This document shows, piece after piece, positions 1 through 12,784 of a DNA stretch of 64,000 bases. The stretch is from Emiliania huxleyi CCMP1516. Taxonomy: Eukaryota; Haptophyta; Isochrysidales; Noelaerhabdaceae. The stretch lies in NCBI RefSeq assembly GCF_000372725.1, contig NW_005200689.1, positions 3,077 through 67,076 on the forward strand, read 5' to 3'. Position 1 is the stretch's first letter. Each line of letters begins with the position of its first letter. Both the position numbers and the translations under genes were made by a program. The notes beneath the pieces were generated by a model. It saw nothing but the letters and a program-made list of their open reading frames with translations. It had not been told where the DNA came from and ran no database searches.

Positions 1-62
1 CGGGCACCCGAGATTACCCGAGGCTACCCGAGGCTACCCGAGGTTGCCCGAGGATACCCGAG
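1..62. repeat. Short tandem repeat of about 10 bp
   Basis: Five to six imperfect copies of a decamer of the form ACCCGAGGCT open the window. The rest of the stretch up to about 800 is GC-rich and holds no reading frame that I can connect to a protein family on either strand. Confidence 0.6.
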
Positions 63-800
63 TGTATGACCGAGCTCACCCGCGAAGAGTGCGACGGGAG
101 GGTGTGTGTGGGCGGAGGACACACAAGAGCAACCCGGACAAGAGCAGAGCCTCTTTTGAAGAAGGAGTGGCCGAGGAGGAGGGCAGGCGACCAGATCTCG
201 ATCTCGGACCAGATCTCGGCACCTTGAAGTAGTGCCCGAGCACGAGGCTCTCGTCGGAGCAGGACGTGCCTGAGGTGAGGTCACGGGCAGGTAAACGCGA
301 GCGTCCTCCCTTCCGGGGGGGAGTGAGCATCCCATCGCCGAAAGAGCAGCCCCGCGGCGTTGAGAGTGCAAAGCCCGGCGTGCGTGCGGTGGGGCGCGCG
401 GCGCCCGCCTGCGTGGACGTGGACGCCGCACGCGTTCTGCGCGTCCTGCGGTTCTCGGCACAGCGGGTCGACTCCTATTCACGCTCGGTCTCCGGCCGCT
501 GTGGGCGCCTCTCTCCATCGCCCACCCCCGGTGTCGCCTCGCGGCGGGTTCTAGCGCCGGTAAACGAGTAGTCGAACGTCAGCGTTGCCGGGCTTCCTCC
601 CACCTAGAAGCGAATGCATGGTTGATTCATGGACCAGAGCCCACTGTTCGAGGTACGGTAAGGGAAGGTAAGGTACTGTTCGACCGGCGCTGCCCCGTGT
701 ATTCAGCGCATCTCGCGTCAAGACGAGGGGAATGCAAGGGACACGAGCACCATACAGCGGACGAGCACCGCGGGACCTCTCACCGGTAGTCTCTCGATGG

Positions 801-2579
801 CTAGTCGGAATGTGGCGACCCTTCCGCATCTAGCCTCCCCCGCGCCGCAAGCCGACTGACTTGGCCGGAGACGGACGCGAGCGGGCCGAAGTAGCCCGGG
901 TAGGGGGCGAATCTGCTTGCGAAGAGCGGGAAGGCAGAGGGGATGAGGGCGGGCTGGTCGACGTCTGCGTACGTGTAGAGGCCGTTCGGCGCAAGAGGGG
1001 CCGGCTCGGCGACAGTGACGACGAGCGTCTGCCCGTTGGCGCAGTGGTCGCCTGGAGGAGTGAGCACGAACAAGCTCTCTTCGCTGCTTCGCGAGACACG
1101 CACGACCCCCGGGGGCGCGGTCGCACCTTTTGTATGAAGGGCTGCGATCAATGACAATGGGTCGGCCAGCAGGCGGAGACCCCCTCTGGCGCAGCGGGTG
1201 CCGACGGAGCACGAGAGGAACCACTTGCCGACGCTGCGCGGCCGGAGGCGGAAGCCAACCGACGCGTCGATGCAGGCGAGGTCGGCGTCGTTCTCGCACC
1301 CTCCGCCGTGCTCTCGGCCCGCCAGCAGCCGGGCGCCCTCGTAGTCGCACGCGACGAGGGACTCTGCCGACGCAGGGACGGCCAGTGCGCTCACGTGTCA
1401 CGAGAGAGGCAGGCTCCTTCCCCTCTGCCTCCGGTGCTAGCTCTTCCTGTAAGGTGGATCCTAAGGTGGATCCTGTGGTTGCCACGTGCGCCTGCAGACG
1501 GGTGAGCCCACACGTCGTGGTGTGTCGAGTAGCGGAAGACGAGCGTCGTGCCTAAGCAGCATTGAGTAGTATGATGTACTGTCGCATATTGTGGTGACGA
1601 GTAGCGGATGACGAACGTCTCGTGCCTATTCACCAGTGAGTAATGACTGAGTACTTGTCACGTCGCTCGAGGAGCCGGAGGAGCACCGCCGAGGCCGAGA
1701 GGGACGGTGATCGGCGCCAGCCCGCCCCCCTCCCGCCGGTGGCCGTGCGGCCGGACGCCGTGCGTGCCTATCTCGGACACCCTCTCGGCTGGCGTCGCGG
1801 CGACCTCGAGCCGCGCGGCCACGCCGCCGGTGCTAGATGGTGCTCTCCGTGGTGCTGGCACGTCTCTGGGTCGGAGACGTTGCAAGGGAAGACCTGCGAC
1901 AAGTGAGGGAGGGAGAGGGGCACGGTGACGGAGCGTGCCCCCGACCCCCACCAGCCGGGAGTCACATGTGTGCTCTCCAGCGATTAAGGCCTGCGGGAGA
2001 GGCTTGCAGTACCCGGCGTCGTCGGTCCAGAGGGGGACCACCACCTCGCGCGGGGGCAGCGGCCGCTGCTCATGCGTGTGCACGACGAGGCGCTGCCTAA
2101 TCAGGCACCACCGGCGGTCCCCGACTGCCCCGCTCTTCACTCATAAGCACGACGAGGCGCAAATGCCCGTTGAAGCAGTGGTCGCTCACGTTGCAAGCGA
2201 GGTACAGGTCTTTCTCAGAATTGTTGACGCGGAGCACAAACGGCGTCGCAGCCTCCATGCAGGCCAGGTCAGCCTCGTCGTCGCAACCGCCGCCGCCCAT
2301 TCTGTTGGCGAGTAGCGTGGCTCCGGCAAAGTCGCACGCCTCGAGGGCCTCGAGCGAGGCGAGGCTCCAGAGGTCGTGATGTGTCGAAAATGTGAAGGAG
2401 AGGCGGTCGCCGACGGCCGTGTGGAGCCGAGCAAATCCTGCCGGGCGGTGCACGCCCTCCGACTCGCCCACGATTGTCTTGCAATAGCCTGAGTCGTCGG
2501 TCCAGAAGTCCAGGCCATCCCCTCCAACCACGTGAGTGACGGTATTGGCGATGCTGAGCATGGATGCTGCGGCGAGCAT
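801..2579 (-). CDS. Multi-domain phytocyanin-like cupredoxin gene (multi-exon)
   Basis: Predicted secreted protein built from cupredoxin (blue copper, phytocyanin-like) domains; a redox or metal-binding role is inferred from the fold only. The first exon begins with a short hydrophobic stretch, then shows WTDDSGYCK, the first ligand motif STHHDLW and the Cys-loop ACNVSDHCFNG. A second WTDDAGYCK lies near 2040 and a second CNVSD loop near 1850; a third domain runs from STHHDVW (near 1530) to the stop. Removing GC-AG introns at 1052-1201 and 2097-2166 produces FLSCSVGDHCANG and HCFNGQRLVV, the canonical Cys-x4-His loop. A further GC donor after STHHDVW joins SLVACDY. The middle domain is only partly resolved and may be degenerate. 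The start is the Met of the first exon; no axial ligand was assigned. Confidence 0.6.
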
Positions 2580-2696
2580 AGACAGAGTGTTCGAGAGAGA
2601 TGATCAGAGCAAAAAGAGCAAAAACAAAAAGACCGGCGAGCCGCCGGCCAGCGTGACGCATCAACGAAACCTCCCATACGTGTTTGGGCTCCTCCT

Positions 2697-3035
2697 TCGC
2701 TGTCCCATCTCCTCATCTCTTTCCCACCTAGGCGGGGCGGGGGTCGGGGGGGCGGCGGGCGCGGGTGCGAGGTGCGGTGCGGTGCGTGCAATCGTGTGTT
2801 TGGCGTCATGTCGTGTGTGCCTTCGCTTGTTCCTATTAACAACGAAGTCTAGCTCAAAAAGAAAATCTCTCTGCGCTGTCATCTCCTCATCTCTTTCACC
2901 TAGGCGGGGCGGTGGGGGGGCGGCGGGCGCGGGTGCGGGGTGCGGTGCGGTGCGTGCAATCATGTGTTTGGCTTCATGTTGTGTGTGCCTTCGCTTGTTC
3001 CTAATTAATTAACAACGAAGGCTAGCTCAAAAAAT
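2697..3035. repeat. Two-copy tandem duplication, about 170 bp unit
   Basis: Two adjacent diverged copies share the order: CATCTCCTCATCTCTTTC, a G-rich tract, GGTGCGGTGCGGTGCGTGCAATC, TGTGTGCCTTCGCTTGTTCC, and an AAC-rich end with CTAGCTCAAAAA. The second copy has a small TAATTAAT insertion. It sits upstream of the cupredoxin gene start and holds no coding signal. Confidence 0.8.
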
Positions 3036-3039
3036 CCGG

Positions 3040-5100
3040 TGTGGAAACTGAAAACCAGAGAGAGTGTGTGTGAGTGTGTGTACTCACTCACACAAAAACC
3101 AGAGGGATGAACGTTTCGGTTCATTCATCTATCGAGCTTGGATCAGTTGGAGCTAGGCTCGCAGCTGCGCCCCTCTTCGCCCCCGCCTCTGCGCCTGTTA
3201 GATAGACACTTCCTCATCTGGAGGATAACACGGAGTCTATTAGCTGGAGGCTTTGTTTCTGTGGGCTTCCCGTCGCTCCGCGCCGGACCCGGGGGGTCCC
3301 TCGCGGCGCGACGACATGGACACATACGATGTTGGTTTGGATTTTCAGGTTCGTATGAGGCGGGCCGACGAAGCAGCGCTGGCCGTTAGGCGAGAGCGGC
3401 TCGTCTCCCGGTCGTCGCTCACACTTGAACCCCCGCTTGTCGTGGCGCCCGTGGGCGCCATAGGCACAGCAGGAGGCCCTCTTGGCATGTCATGCCAACA
3501 TCCACCCGAGTTCCCTCGTATTGTCCATGGAAGCCCACGGCCGAGTCCGAGTAATCTAAAATTTTGTTCGATTCCGAGTAATCTGCCGCTCGCCGAGTGA
3601 AGAAAATATGTCAGATTCCGAGGAATCTGTAAATCTTCCCTAAATGTCTAATATATGGCATAGGCCATGAGCACTTGAGCACTGGATAGGGTCGGTTCCG
3701 CATGGTACGGGACCCCTCGATCGTCTCGCCCTCCCTCGCTGGTGTCCGCTCCGCAAGCTCCATCGGTGAGCTGCGGTGGCGCGCCGGCCTTTTCTCTCTC
3801 TGGTGCAGGGGCGAGCAGCGACAGACAATGCCGCTAGCAATGACGAAAGCTTTTTTCACAGCGTGTTGGTGCCAGTGCGCGCCATTCCCGTGCCCAGTGT
3901 CGTGAGAGGGAGCGTTGGCCGTTGTAAAATTCGTTCCACAAATTCTTTCCACAGCAGCCCCCCAGCAACTCCATGCCGTCGTCCCAGCTGTGTGCAGGGG
4001 CCCGCCCCCGGGCGAGTAGAGGCACACGCACGCGCTCTCGAGGTAGGTCTCTAGGAGCAGAGCCCCGCCCGGCGAGTCTCCAAATGGCGAGTCTCCAAAT
4101 GGAGCAGAGCCGAGAGTCTCCAAATGGGTCCTCGGAGAGGGTACCCTGGGTGGGCGGGGCCTCTACTCGCCAGGCTTCCCGCCACCGCACACAGCGGGTC
4201 GGCAAGAAACACCCGGCCACACGCCCCCCCGGGCCGGTGTGTTGACGCGCCTTCGTTCCCGGGCGACGGGCAACTTGCAGCCGCGCGTGCACGTCGGGCC
4301 CCGCCGGAGCCCCGCTCGCGCCGTACGCCGTCCATGCCCGAGCCGCTCTCCGCTGTGTCGCGCGCGTCGGGAGGTGCCGCCGAAGGGCTCGTTGCCACCA
4401 TTGCGCTCGGCGCGCTATTGCTTCTGCGCGCGGTACACCACCGCTCTGCCAGGCGCGTGCTGGCTATACTGATGGTGAAGGCTGCGGCCTCGGTGGATGC
4501 AGCGACCGCCAGCGCCCCCATCCATCCAGATCCAGCGCGGTGTACGGCATGCAAACCGGTGCGAATGGACGTGTGCCATCAGCTGAGCAGTTGGCCCGAC
4601 CCCACCCGTACATGCACGGCCAGAATGAGCGCGGCGTGGCCCGACCCGGCAGCATCGACCGGCTGCAGCGCTGCAGAAAGACCGTGCCCACTGAGGTATT
4701 CAGTTCCCCTCCGGCACAGCCACACGTTCCCCGCCGCTGCGACCGCCACAGCGCCGCGGCGTGTGTGCGGCTTTCAACAGTATACTCTGCAGGAGACCTG
4801 AACGACCGGACAAGCATCAGCCCCACTGTAAGGCCCCTTCGCGCTTTGCCACCACCGGCTTGTGTCGTGCCAGGTACGCGTGGCGCGCTGAGTCCATGTT
4901 TTTGGTGTGTCGTGTGTGACGGACTGTTTTTTTCGCGTGTGTGAGCTCCAAGTGCTGTGACGAGACACGCGTCGGGACCGCGCGCGCGCACCCTTCAGCT
5001 TTTTTTTCGTTTTCGTCCCGCTCCGCTTGCTCGTGTTCTCGTACGCCGTGAACCGTGATGAGCGCAATCAATATGTAACTCGCTGCTATATGTGCGTAGT
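3040..5100. other. No recognisable gene
   Basis: Overlapping frames exist on both strands but none shows a known domain. There is a hydrophobic stretch on the plus strand near 4390 and a Cys-containing frame on the minus strand near 3950; both may be exon fragments. Near 4075-4130 a unit with core GAGTCTCCAAATGG is repeated three times. Near 3560-3630 the word GATTCCGAGTAATCT recurs. I cannot assign a function to any of it. Confidence 0.4.
3663..3742 (+). repeat. Dispersed repeat A, copy 1
   Basis: About 75 bp, containing GCACTTGAGCACT followed by a block with CGCATGGTACGGGACCCC and CGATCGTCTCGCCCTCCCTC, recurs almost unchanged and in the same orientation near 46.4 kb. No protein or RNA gene signature was seen. 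Confidence 0.8.
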
Positions 5101-5155
5101 CTCCGCTCCACACGACATTCCGTATAAGTCCGATAGAATAACCCTGTCAGTTGCG

Positions 5156-6074
5156 TCACCTCTCGCTCTCTGCCACGACCGCCATTCTGCGTAGAAAGCC
5201 CCTGCTGTCCGCTGCGAGGCTGGCGAGCGAAGACGCCTCCACTAGCACCCTGGCGCGGCAGGCGGCCTGCTCCACCTCCCGCAGCACCTGCTCACGCACA
5301 CGCGGGGTGAGGAGATGCGGCTCGCGGCAAGGGCGCGGTGCTGCCACACCCACCGTGAGCGCACTGCGTAGCTGTGCCGCGCTCCTGCGGGGCGCGATGG
5401 AGGCGCAGCGCCGTGGGCACAGGGCTGGGGTTGCGCCCTGTGGGCACGGGGCTGGGTGCACGAGACGAGGCTGGGCTGGCGGTGAGTGGCGTTGCGGCTT
5501 CCGAGGGAGGCTCGCCAAAGGTCATATGAGGAAGGCGGTGAAAAGCAGTCTCAGTGGATGCGGTACGCGGCGGTGGGCGGTGGCGTCGGCGGCAGCGCGC
5601 CGCTCGGGGACGCGGAGGGTGGCCTCGAGCCGCTCGTGGTCATAGTGGACCAGCGCGACCTGAGTGAAGGAAGTGCGAGTGTGCCGATGCACAAGCAACA
5701 TCGTCCGTGTGTCGTACATGCATCGCTCACCGGATCAGCAGCGCCGACGTCGCCGGTCAGCGCCACGCGGGCGCGCGTCACGGCGAGCAGGAATCGCGCG
5801 GCGTCGAGGTGCATGGGCGCAGCAGCATCGAACGATCTGCGAGAGTAGTGAGCGTCTGAGATGGGCAGAGAGGGTGCGCCGGTGCGGTGAGGCCGCACAG
5901 TTGGACGCGCAGATAGGTGGTCGCGTCCATGGGAGTCTCTGGCCTGTTGTCGAGGCTGTAGAGCCGCACCCCGCCATTGCTGGGGACCCGCTGATTTCCC
6001 TTTTGTTTGCCGGAACCAGACCTTTTTGATCTGAGTAACCGGGGAAGCCGCCGGTGGCATCTCTTTCCACCCAA
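5156..6074 (-). CDS. Unidentified multi-exon gene fragments
   Basis: Several minus-strand segments look protein-like, unlike the arginine-rich shadow frames around them. In order: RLYSLDNRPETPMDATTYL (near 5950), MHLDAARFLLAVTRARVAL (near 5800), TSFTQVALVHYDHERLEATL (near 5670), and a helical C-terminus (near 5290-5156) containing LREVEQAACRARVLVEAS and ending at a stop. They may be exons of one gene, but the splice junctions and the family are not clear to me. A second VRLYSLD segment lies at about 7300 on the same strand, so the first exon may have been duplicated. Codon use is GC-rich like its neighbours. Confidence 0.3.
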
Positions 6075-6225
6075 GAAGCCCGTTTGGAGGGATGGGCGGC
6101 AGTGTGCGGGCGGTGAGTGCTAGTCCTCTCATCAATTTAGAACGAAACACGGAACACGCCCCTCCCTCCCTTCTTCCCTCTACTAGCTGAGGGGCTCGCT
6201 AAACGCTCGCCGAGCTCCATGCTGA

Positions 6226-6572
6226 TTGCTGTGCAACACCACCTCCTCACTAATCGTCAGGGGCGCAGAGAGCGCAGTGCACTACGGTGAGGCTGCGCAG
6301 CGGGGGCTCACCCCCTGCACCGCGCTCAGCGCGGCGCAGGGGAGGGCGGTCGGTGGCGGCGGCGGCGAGGCGCGAGGCGGTGGCGGCGGTGGTGCGGGCG
6401 GCGGGATGACAGGCGAGGCGGCGGCATTGACAGGGGAGGCGGCGGCCACGAGCGGAGCGGCGCGAGAAGGGGGGGGGGGCGGCGGCGAGGCGCCGGTGAG
6501 CGAGGCGCCCGCGCCATCAGAGGGACGCGCCGCTGCGAGATGGAGGGCGGCGGTGACGGAGGCGAGGCGCGA

Positions 6573-6604
<32 letters not shown>

Positions 6605-7200
6605 GTCTCGGTGAGCGGCGGCGGGAGGAGGAGCAGCGGCGGCGGGAGGAAGAGCAGCGGTGGCGCTCGCTCGCTGTTGACGGGAGCGCTTTTGAGCCTG
6701 GGAGCCCATGCCACTGCGACCGGCGTGCCCGGGAACGGAGATCGCGCGCGCGCCGCCACTCACGACGCGCGCGCGATCTTCGCGGAGTCGGGTCCCCAGA
6801 GGGAAGCGGTCTTCTCGGCCGACGTCCAGCGGCGCGCAAGGAAGCAGGCGCAGCGGAGGCGGCCTAGCACCGGCTCGGCGCCGGGCGGTTGCGCTGCCCG
6901 CGAGCCGCGTCCTGAGCCTCGGCAGCGCGCGGCGCGGCGCGGCGCTCGCGCTGCTTCTGTGCCGAGAGCGGCATGATTCGCCAGCTGAAGCTCCAGACTC
7001 CTCGGGTCCGCGAGTTGCGCAGGTCACGATTTGCGCAGGTTGAGGGGAAATTGGCGTTATCGTCTGAAAGCAGTCTTGGGTGGTAAGCTTGTGCGGGCCA
7101 AGCCCCGCCCCGCCCCGACCCGACCCGATCCACCCCGCTCAGCCCCGCCCCGCCCCCCCCCACCGGACAAACCCTTAAGCCCCCCCACCGGACAAACCCT
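6226..7200. other. GGC/GCC-rich low-complexity stretch, no gene recognised
   Basis: Dominated by GGCGGCGAGGCG-type repeats that give long alanine-, proline- or arginine-rich frames on both strands; none is a convincing protein. Near 6740-6776 the words GATCGCGCGCGCG and GCGCGCGCGATC form a 12 bp inverted repeat with a 14 nt loop. Near 7150-7205 the unit CCCCACCGGACAAACCCTTAA occurs twice in tandem. Confidence 0.5.
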
Positions 7201-7422
7201 TAAGCTCCGCCCCCCGGCCCCTCACCGCAGAAGAAAAGATAGGCGGCAGGAACCTCGGGAGTGGAGCTGAGCAACGAGACAGCGCTGGCCTGTTTGTCGA
7301 GGCTGTAGAGCCGCACCTGGCTCACCACCGGAGCCATTGGGAAAGAAAAACGAAACGCCGAAAAAAAGGACACGAGTAGCCAACCCAATGCTGCTCCAGT
7401 GCGCTGTATCAACCGACCTCTA

Positions 7423-9429
7423 TCAAGCGAACGAGGTGACGATGTCATCCGCCGGGCACTCGTACTCGATCTCCCACGATAGCGAGTAGCCGCCGTCTCC
7501 GTCCGTGTGCAAAAGCTCGTCGCCCCACTCCCCTGCCCACTCACGGGCGAACATGCCATGGTACCGCGTGTGCGGCGACGTATAGTGTGCCCCGCCCGAG
7601 AACTCCCATGTGCGGAGAGCAGCGAGCAACTCGCGCACGGTGAAGAAGTCGTTTCGCGCTGCTTCAAACCTTTTGCGCGTTCGAGGGGGGTGCACGTGAT
7701 CACGGCTGCTCGGGTTCTTGAAGTACACCGACGGGCACGCGAGTGCAGCCTGATGCCATTCCGTCTCTGTCAGCGTGCGGCGGAAGTTGCCGGCCTGATC
7801 AGCGCGTCCATTCTCGTCGGTCTTCAGCCGGGCCCGCCCGCCGTACAGCTCGCGCCGCGTGAATGTCAGCGACTGGAAGAGATAGGACGGCTCGCGCCCG
7901 CTCAAGAAGCGTGGGAAGTTGGCGATGAGATACCATGGAGGCAGCTGATCTCCCAGACGAACGAGCGGCGGACAGCCGAGCGAGACGCCCCACTCCAGCA
8001 TGCGCGGACTGCGCAGGAAGTCGCTCGGACGTGACGGGGTGAGCGCCCGCCCGGTGGCCTGCTGCGCCGCGCGAAAAGCGCGTGCGACCAGTGCGAAAGC
8101 GAGAAGGTCGCGATCCGCCACGTGGCGTGCGATCTCTCTCTCGAGCGCGGCGCCCTCGATGCGCGCCCACAGCACTGCCCAACGACGCAAGAGCCGCCGG
8201 TGCAGGAAATCGAGTGCCGCCTCGGTGATGCAGTACGCCGCGTCTTCCCTCGCCTCCTCCTGCAGGCGAAGAGCGCTGCGGCGGCGGGCGATCTCCTCGT
8301 CTTGCGAGACGCTCCGCCTGCAGACGCGCCCACGCAGCCTCGCTTGCAAGCGCGTCGCTGCGAGCTGGTGGAATGCCGAGGGAGCTTCACCGCGCGCCCA
8401 CGTCTCTCGAAGCGGGCAGACAACGGTGGTCTCGCCGCAAGGCAGGTGGAGCTCTGTGCGAGAGGCCAGCGCTGTCGGCTCGCCATCCCAGTAGCGCAGG
8501 GCCAAAGAAGCGATGACGAGCTCGAGGAGATGCTGATCGAGCTTGTGCAGGGAGCCACTCTCCTCGCGCCGCGCGCACTGCAGCAGCGCCTTCGCACGCG
8601 CTCGAAAGGCAGCCGGGAAGGTGACCCCAGGCGGCCACTCGGCGAAGGGGCCCCTGGGCAGCCATCGGAGCGATGCCATGGCCAGCGGGCTGCGGCCAGC
8701 TGCAGCGCAGCCCTGCAGAATGTGCAGCTGCTCGCCGACGCACTCGAGGGCGCAGATGCGCGCGCGAAGGCCGCGCCTCCGCTCCGGCGTCAGCTTGATG
8801 CCGTTGATAGGTCTGGTGCTCTCACGCTCCAGCATCTCGCGTTCCCATTTGAGGGCTCCCTGGTGCGCTTCCGCGGCCTTCTCTAGCGCTGGCTCGAGCT
8901 TCAGCGGCGCGCTGTCGTTGCTATCGGCACACACGGCTCGAAGCCAGTCGCCACGCACGAGGAACGCGAGAATATCGGCGCCAAAGCCCCGTTCCCCACG
9001 CGACGCGAGAAGCAGCGAGTCATACACGGCGTCTCGGTACGCGCCGCGTGTCGCCGGCAGTCCAGCCTTGAGTGCGCGAAGCAGGAGCTGAGCCACACAC
9101 AGCTTCCGTGCTTCGAAAGCAAGGCACACTGTGCCTTCCTGGACTGCATACTCATGCGCAGGCGGGTACTCTGAGTAACCCACTTTGCGAGGCAAGATCG
9201 TCGCGCCAGCGTTGAGGAGCAGCTCCACGAGGCCTGCGTGTCCGTTCTTGACGGCAAGCGACAGCGGGTGATAGTGCTCACAGTCTCGCTGCGACAGGAC
9301 GCCTGCTTCCCCGTCAACCCAGGCGCCGGCAGCCAAAGCTGCACGGGCAGCTTCAAAGTTGAGTTCGCGGCCGTACAAACCACACGCGCACATAAGCTCG
9401 CCGCTCAGGGTCTCGCGAGGTCCGCGCAT
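7423..9429 (-). CDS. Ankyrin-repeat protein with IQ-like motif (668 aa, single exon)
   Basis: An intronless reading frame. Residues 1-130 carry ankyrin-type repeats (for example HPLSLAVKNGHAGLVELLLNAGA). Residues about 185-260 are charged and helical. Residues about 365-380 have the IQ-motif pattern TRLQARLRGRVCRR, suggesting calmodulin or light-chain binding. Residues about 470-500 contain MLEWGVSLGCP, resembling the degenerate ankyrin units (LEWARANGCPW) common in algal ankyrin proteins. The C-terminal third is unassigned. There is no signal peptide or membrane segment. Function is unknown; a scaffold role is inferred from the repeats. The first Met is used because the ankyrin region starts almost immediately after it. 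Confidence 0.75.
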   Translation of the reverse strand: MRGPRETLSGELMCACGLYGRELNFEAARAALAAGAWVDGEAGVLSQRDCEHYHPLSLAVKNGHAGLVELLLNAGATILPRKVGYSEYPPAHEYAVQEGTVCLAFEARKLCVAQLLLRALKAGLPATRGAYRDAVYDSLLLASRGERGFGADILAFLVRGDWLRAVCADSNDSAPLKLEPALEKAAEAHQGALKWEREMLERESTRPINGIKLTPERRRGLRARICALECVGEQLHILQGCAAAGRSPLAMASLRWLPRGPFAEWPPGVTFPAAFRARAKALLQCARREESGSLHKLDQHLLELVIASLALRYWDGEPTALASRTELHLPCGETTVVCPLRETWARGEAPSAFHQLAATRLQARLRGRVCRRSVSQDEEIARRRSALRLQEEAREDAAYCITEAALDFLHRRLLRRWAVLWARIEGAALEREIARHVADRDLLAFALVARAFRAAQQATGRALTPSRPSDFLRSPRMLEWGVSLGCPPLVRLGDQLPPWYLIANFPRFLSGREPSYLFQSLTFTRRELYGGRARLKTDENGRADQAGNFRRTLTETEWHQAALACPSVYFKNPSSRDHVHPPRTRKRFEAARNDFFTVRELLAALRTWEFSGGAHYTSPHTRYHGMFAREWAGEWGDELLHTDGDGGYSLSWEIEYECPADDIVTSFA

Positions 9430-9737
9430 CGTCGCTCTGGTCCGTATCTCACACGAGGAGAGTCTCGGCTCGGATCACGCGCCGGCGGTGATATTGCGTG
9501 GGCACCCCGTGCCGCCGCGGAAAAGGGCCTGTAGCTTCGCGATGTGTCGCGGACAAACCCAAGTAGACGCGAGGTCGGGCGCGGGTTCCTCTTCATTCAT
9601 TTTCGGGCGGGGGACGCACGCCGCGTGGGGCGAGGGGGCAAGTGTGTGTACCTGCTTGCGGAGCCAACTGCGGCCCTCCTCTTCATCCATCTCGGTAGGT
9701 AGGTAGGTAGAAAGGTGAAGAACAGCCAGGCTCGGAC

Positions 9738-9855
9738 TGGACACCGACGCGGTATGGGTGGACGCAAGACAGATGATGACGACACGCACGAGCGACACAC
9801 AGACACAAAAGCTCACAAGACACACAGCCAGCGGGCTGCCACACACCCTGAGTCG
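9738..9855 (+). repeat. Dispersed repeat C, copy 1
   Basis: A stretch containing CGCGGTATGGGTGGACGC, then AGCGACACACAGA and ending CTGCCACACA(C/T)CCTGAG recurs in the same orientation near 54.3 kb with scattered differences. The flanking sequence differs, so it is an interspersed element fragment. No coding signal was found. Confidence 0.75.
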
Positions 9856-10097
9856 GCGTACACATAACTCAAGGCCATATCCTCCCTGTCGCCCCCCCCA
9901 GCACTCCACATCTCGCTCTGGTCCGAAAAAAAATTCGCTGCGAAAGCGAGGAAAAAGAAACTTCGCCGTCGCCCCGGCCGGCTGCCGCTGCCGCTGCCGC
10001 AGTGTTGGGCGTCCCACTCCGAGTTTTCAGAAGACACTTCGGCGCCTGTCCCTCCCCGCCGCCCCCGTCCCAGTCCCACTGCCGCCTCGGACTCTGG

Positions 10098-11678
<1,581 letters not shown>

Positions 11679-11679
11679 C

Positions 11680-12780
11680 ACGCAAGAGAACACTGCAGGA
11701 ACACCCGAGTACGCCAAGATGGACGTCGTGTCTGATGACGCACATAATGCACCGGGGCAAGTGGGTCACACTCCCCGTAGGTCATAGCCGCGATCGAGGC
11801 ATGTGTAGAGAGAACCCCATTGATGGATGGCCCAGCTGACCGACGCGCATGCTTTTGCGTAATGGCTTGTACAGTAACCTAAAAATCACAGCCGGTATGC
11901 GGTAACCCGAACCGCGCCGTCGCCGGGGGCTAAGCAGTGCGGCAAGTCCACCCGAACTCTAGGCGAGGCGTCGACCACTCCTTCGGAATAGCTCTGTCAG
12001 TGGCTGCACTAGACGCCCAGAGATGGCGCGCGGCGCGGGCGGATGACTGGAAGAGAAAATGCGGAGATGCTAGCTCGCAGGTAGATGTGCTCAGCCAAGG
12101 GCAGGGGATGAGGGGAATGTGTCAGTGTGAGGGGTGCACCAACCGCAGAGCGTTGTGTTTTGCCTTTAAGACTTGAACAGTTTTTTCCGAACGCCGTCGA
12201 GCCGAAGATAAAACGAAACCTGCCTCCCAGCGCTTGCGCTTTTGCCCGTTTTCGACGCGGTGGAGGAGCTACGGCTTTACCAGCGGCGCCCTCCTTGTTC
12301 CTTGGTTTCCACCCGCGCTGCTTCACGCGTAGAGCTAGTTCCATTTCACTGTGGCACAGCTCGCGTTACAAAAAACCTTGATTTTGACTATTTACCTCTC
12401 GGTGCCTTCCAGAGGCAGCTGCAATTGGGCGCTACTTTTTTCGTTTACCTACATTTTAAGGGAGTAGGTACATTGTTGGCAAGTCAGGACACAGAGCTCA
12501 CACAAATTCACAGATGTGTGTGCGCGCGCGGGGTGTGTGGGCTGTGTCCCACACACATAGACTCTGTGCGGCTCTATAATATTTCGGGGTGCGTCGCTCT
12601 CGCGCGAGTCGCGCCGATGCGCGGTGCGCGCTGACCGATACACGCCGCCACCAGCTCACAATTCGCGCCGTGTGCGCGCGTTAAATGCGATTGGGATGCC
12701 AGCCGAGAGGATTCCCTCGCTCGGCGTTGGCAATCGCCATTCTTTGGCAGCTCCAGCTGTGGACATGCAAAGTGGCCGTG
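11680..12780. other. Intergenic, no gene recognised
   Basis: Between the ends of two convergent genes. It includes a relatively AT-rich stretch at about 12340-12480 and a GT/CA-rich stretch at about 12510-12560. No family resemblance was found in any frame. Confidence 0.5.
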
Positions 12781-12784
12781 ATGC

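Noticed and set aside
6282-7027. Overlapping Pro/Ala/Arg-rich ORFs on both strands
   Set aside because: Low-complexity GGC DNA; no family resemblance and no consistent strand.
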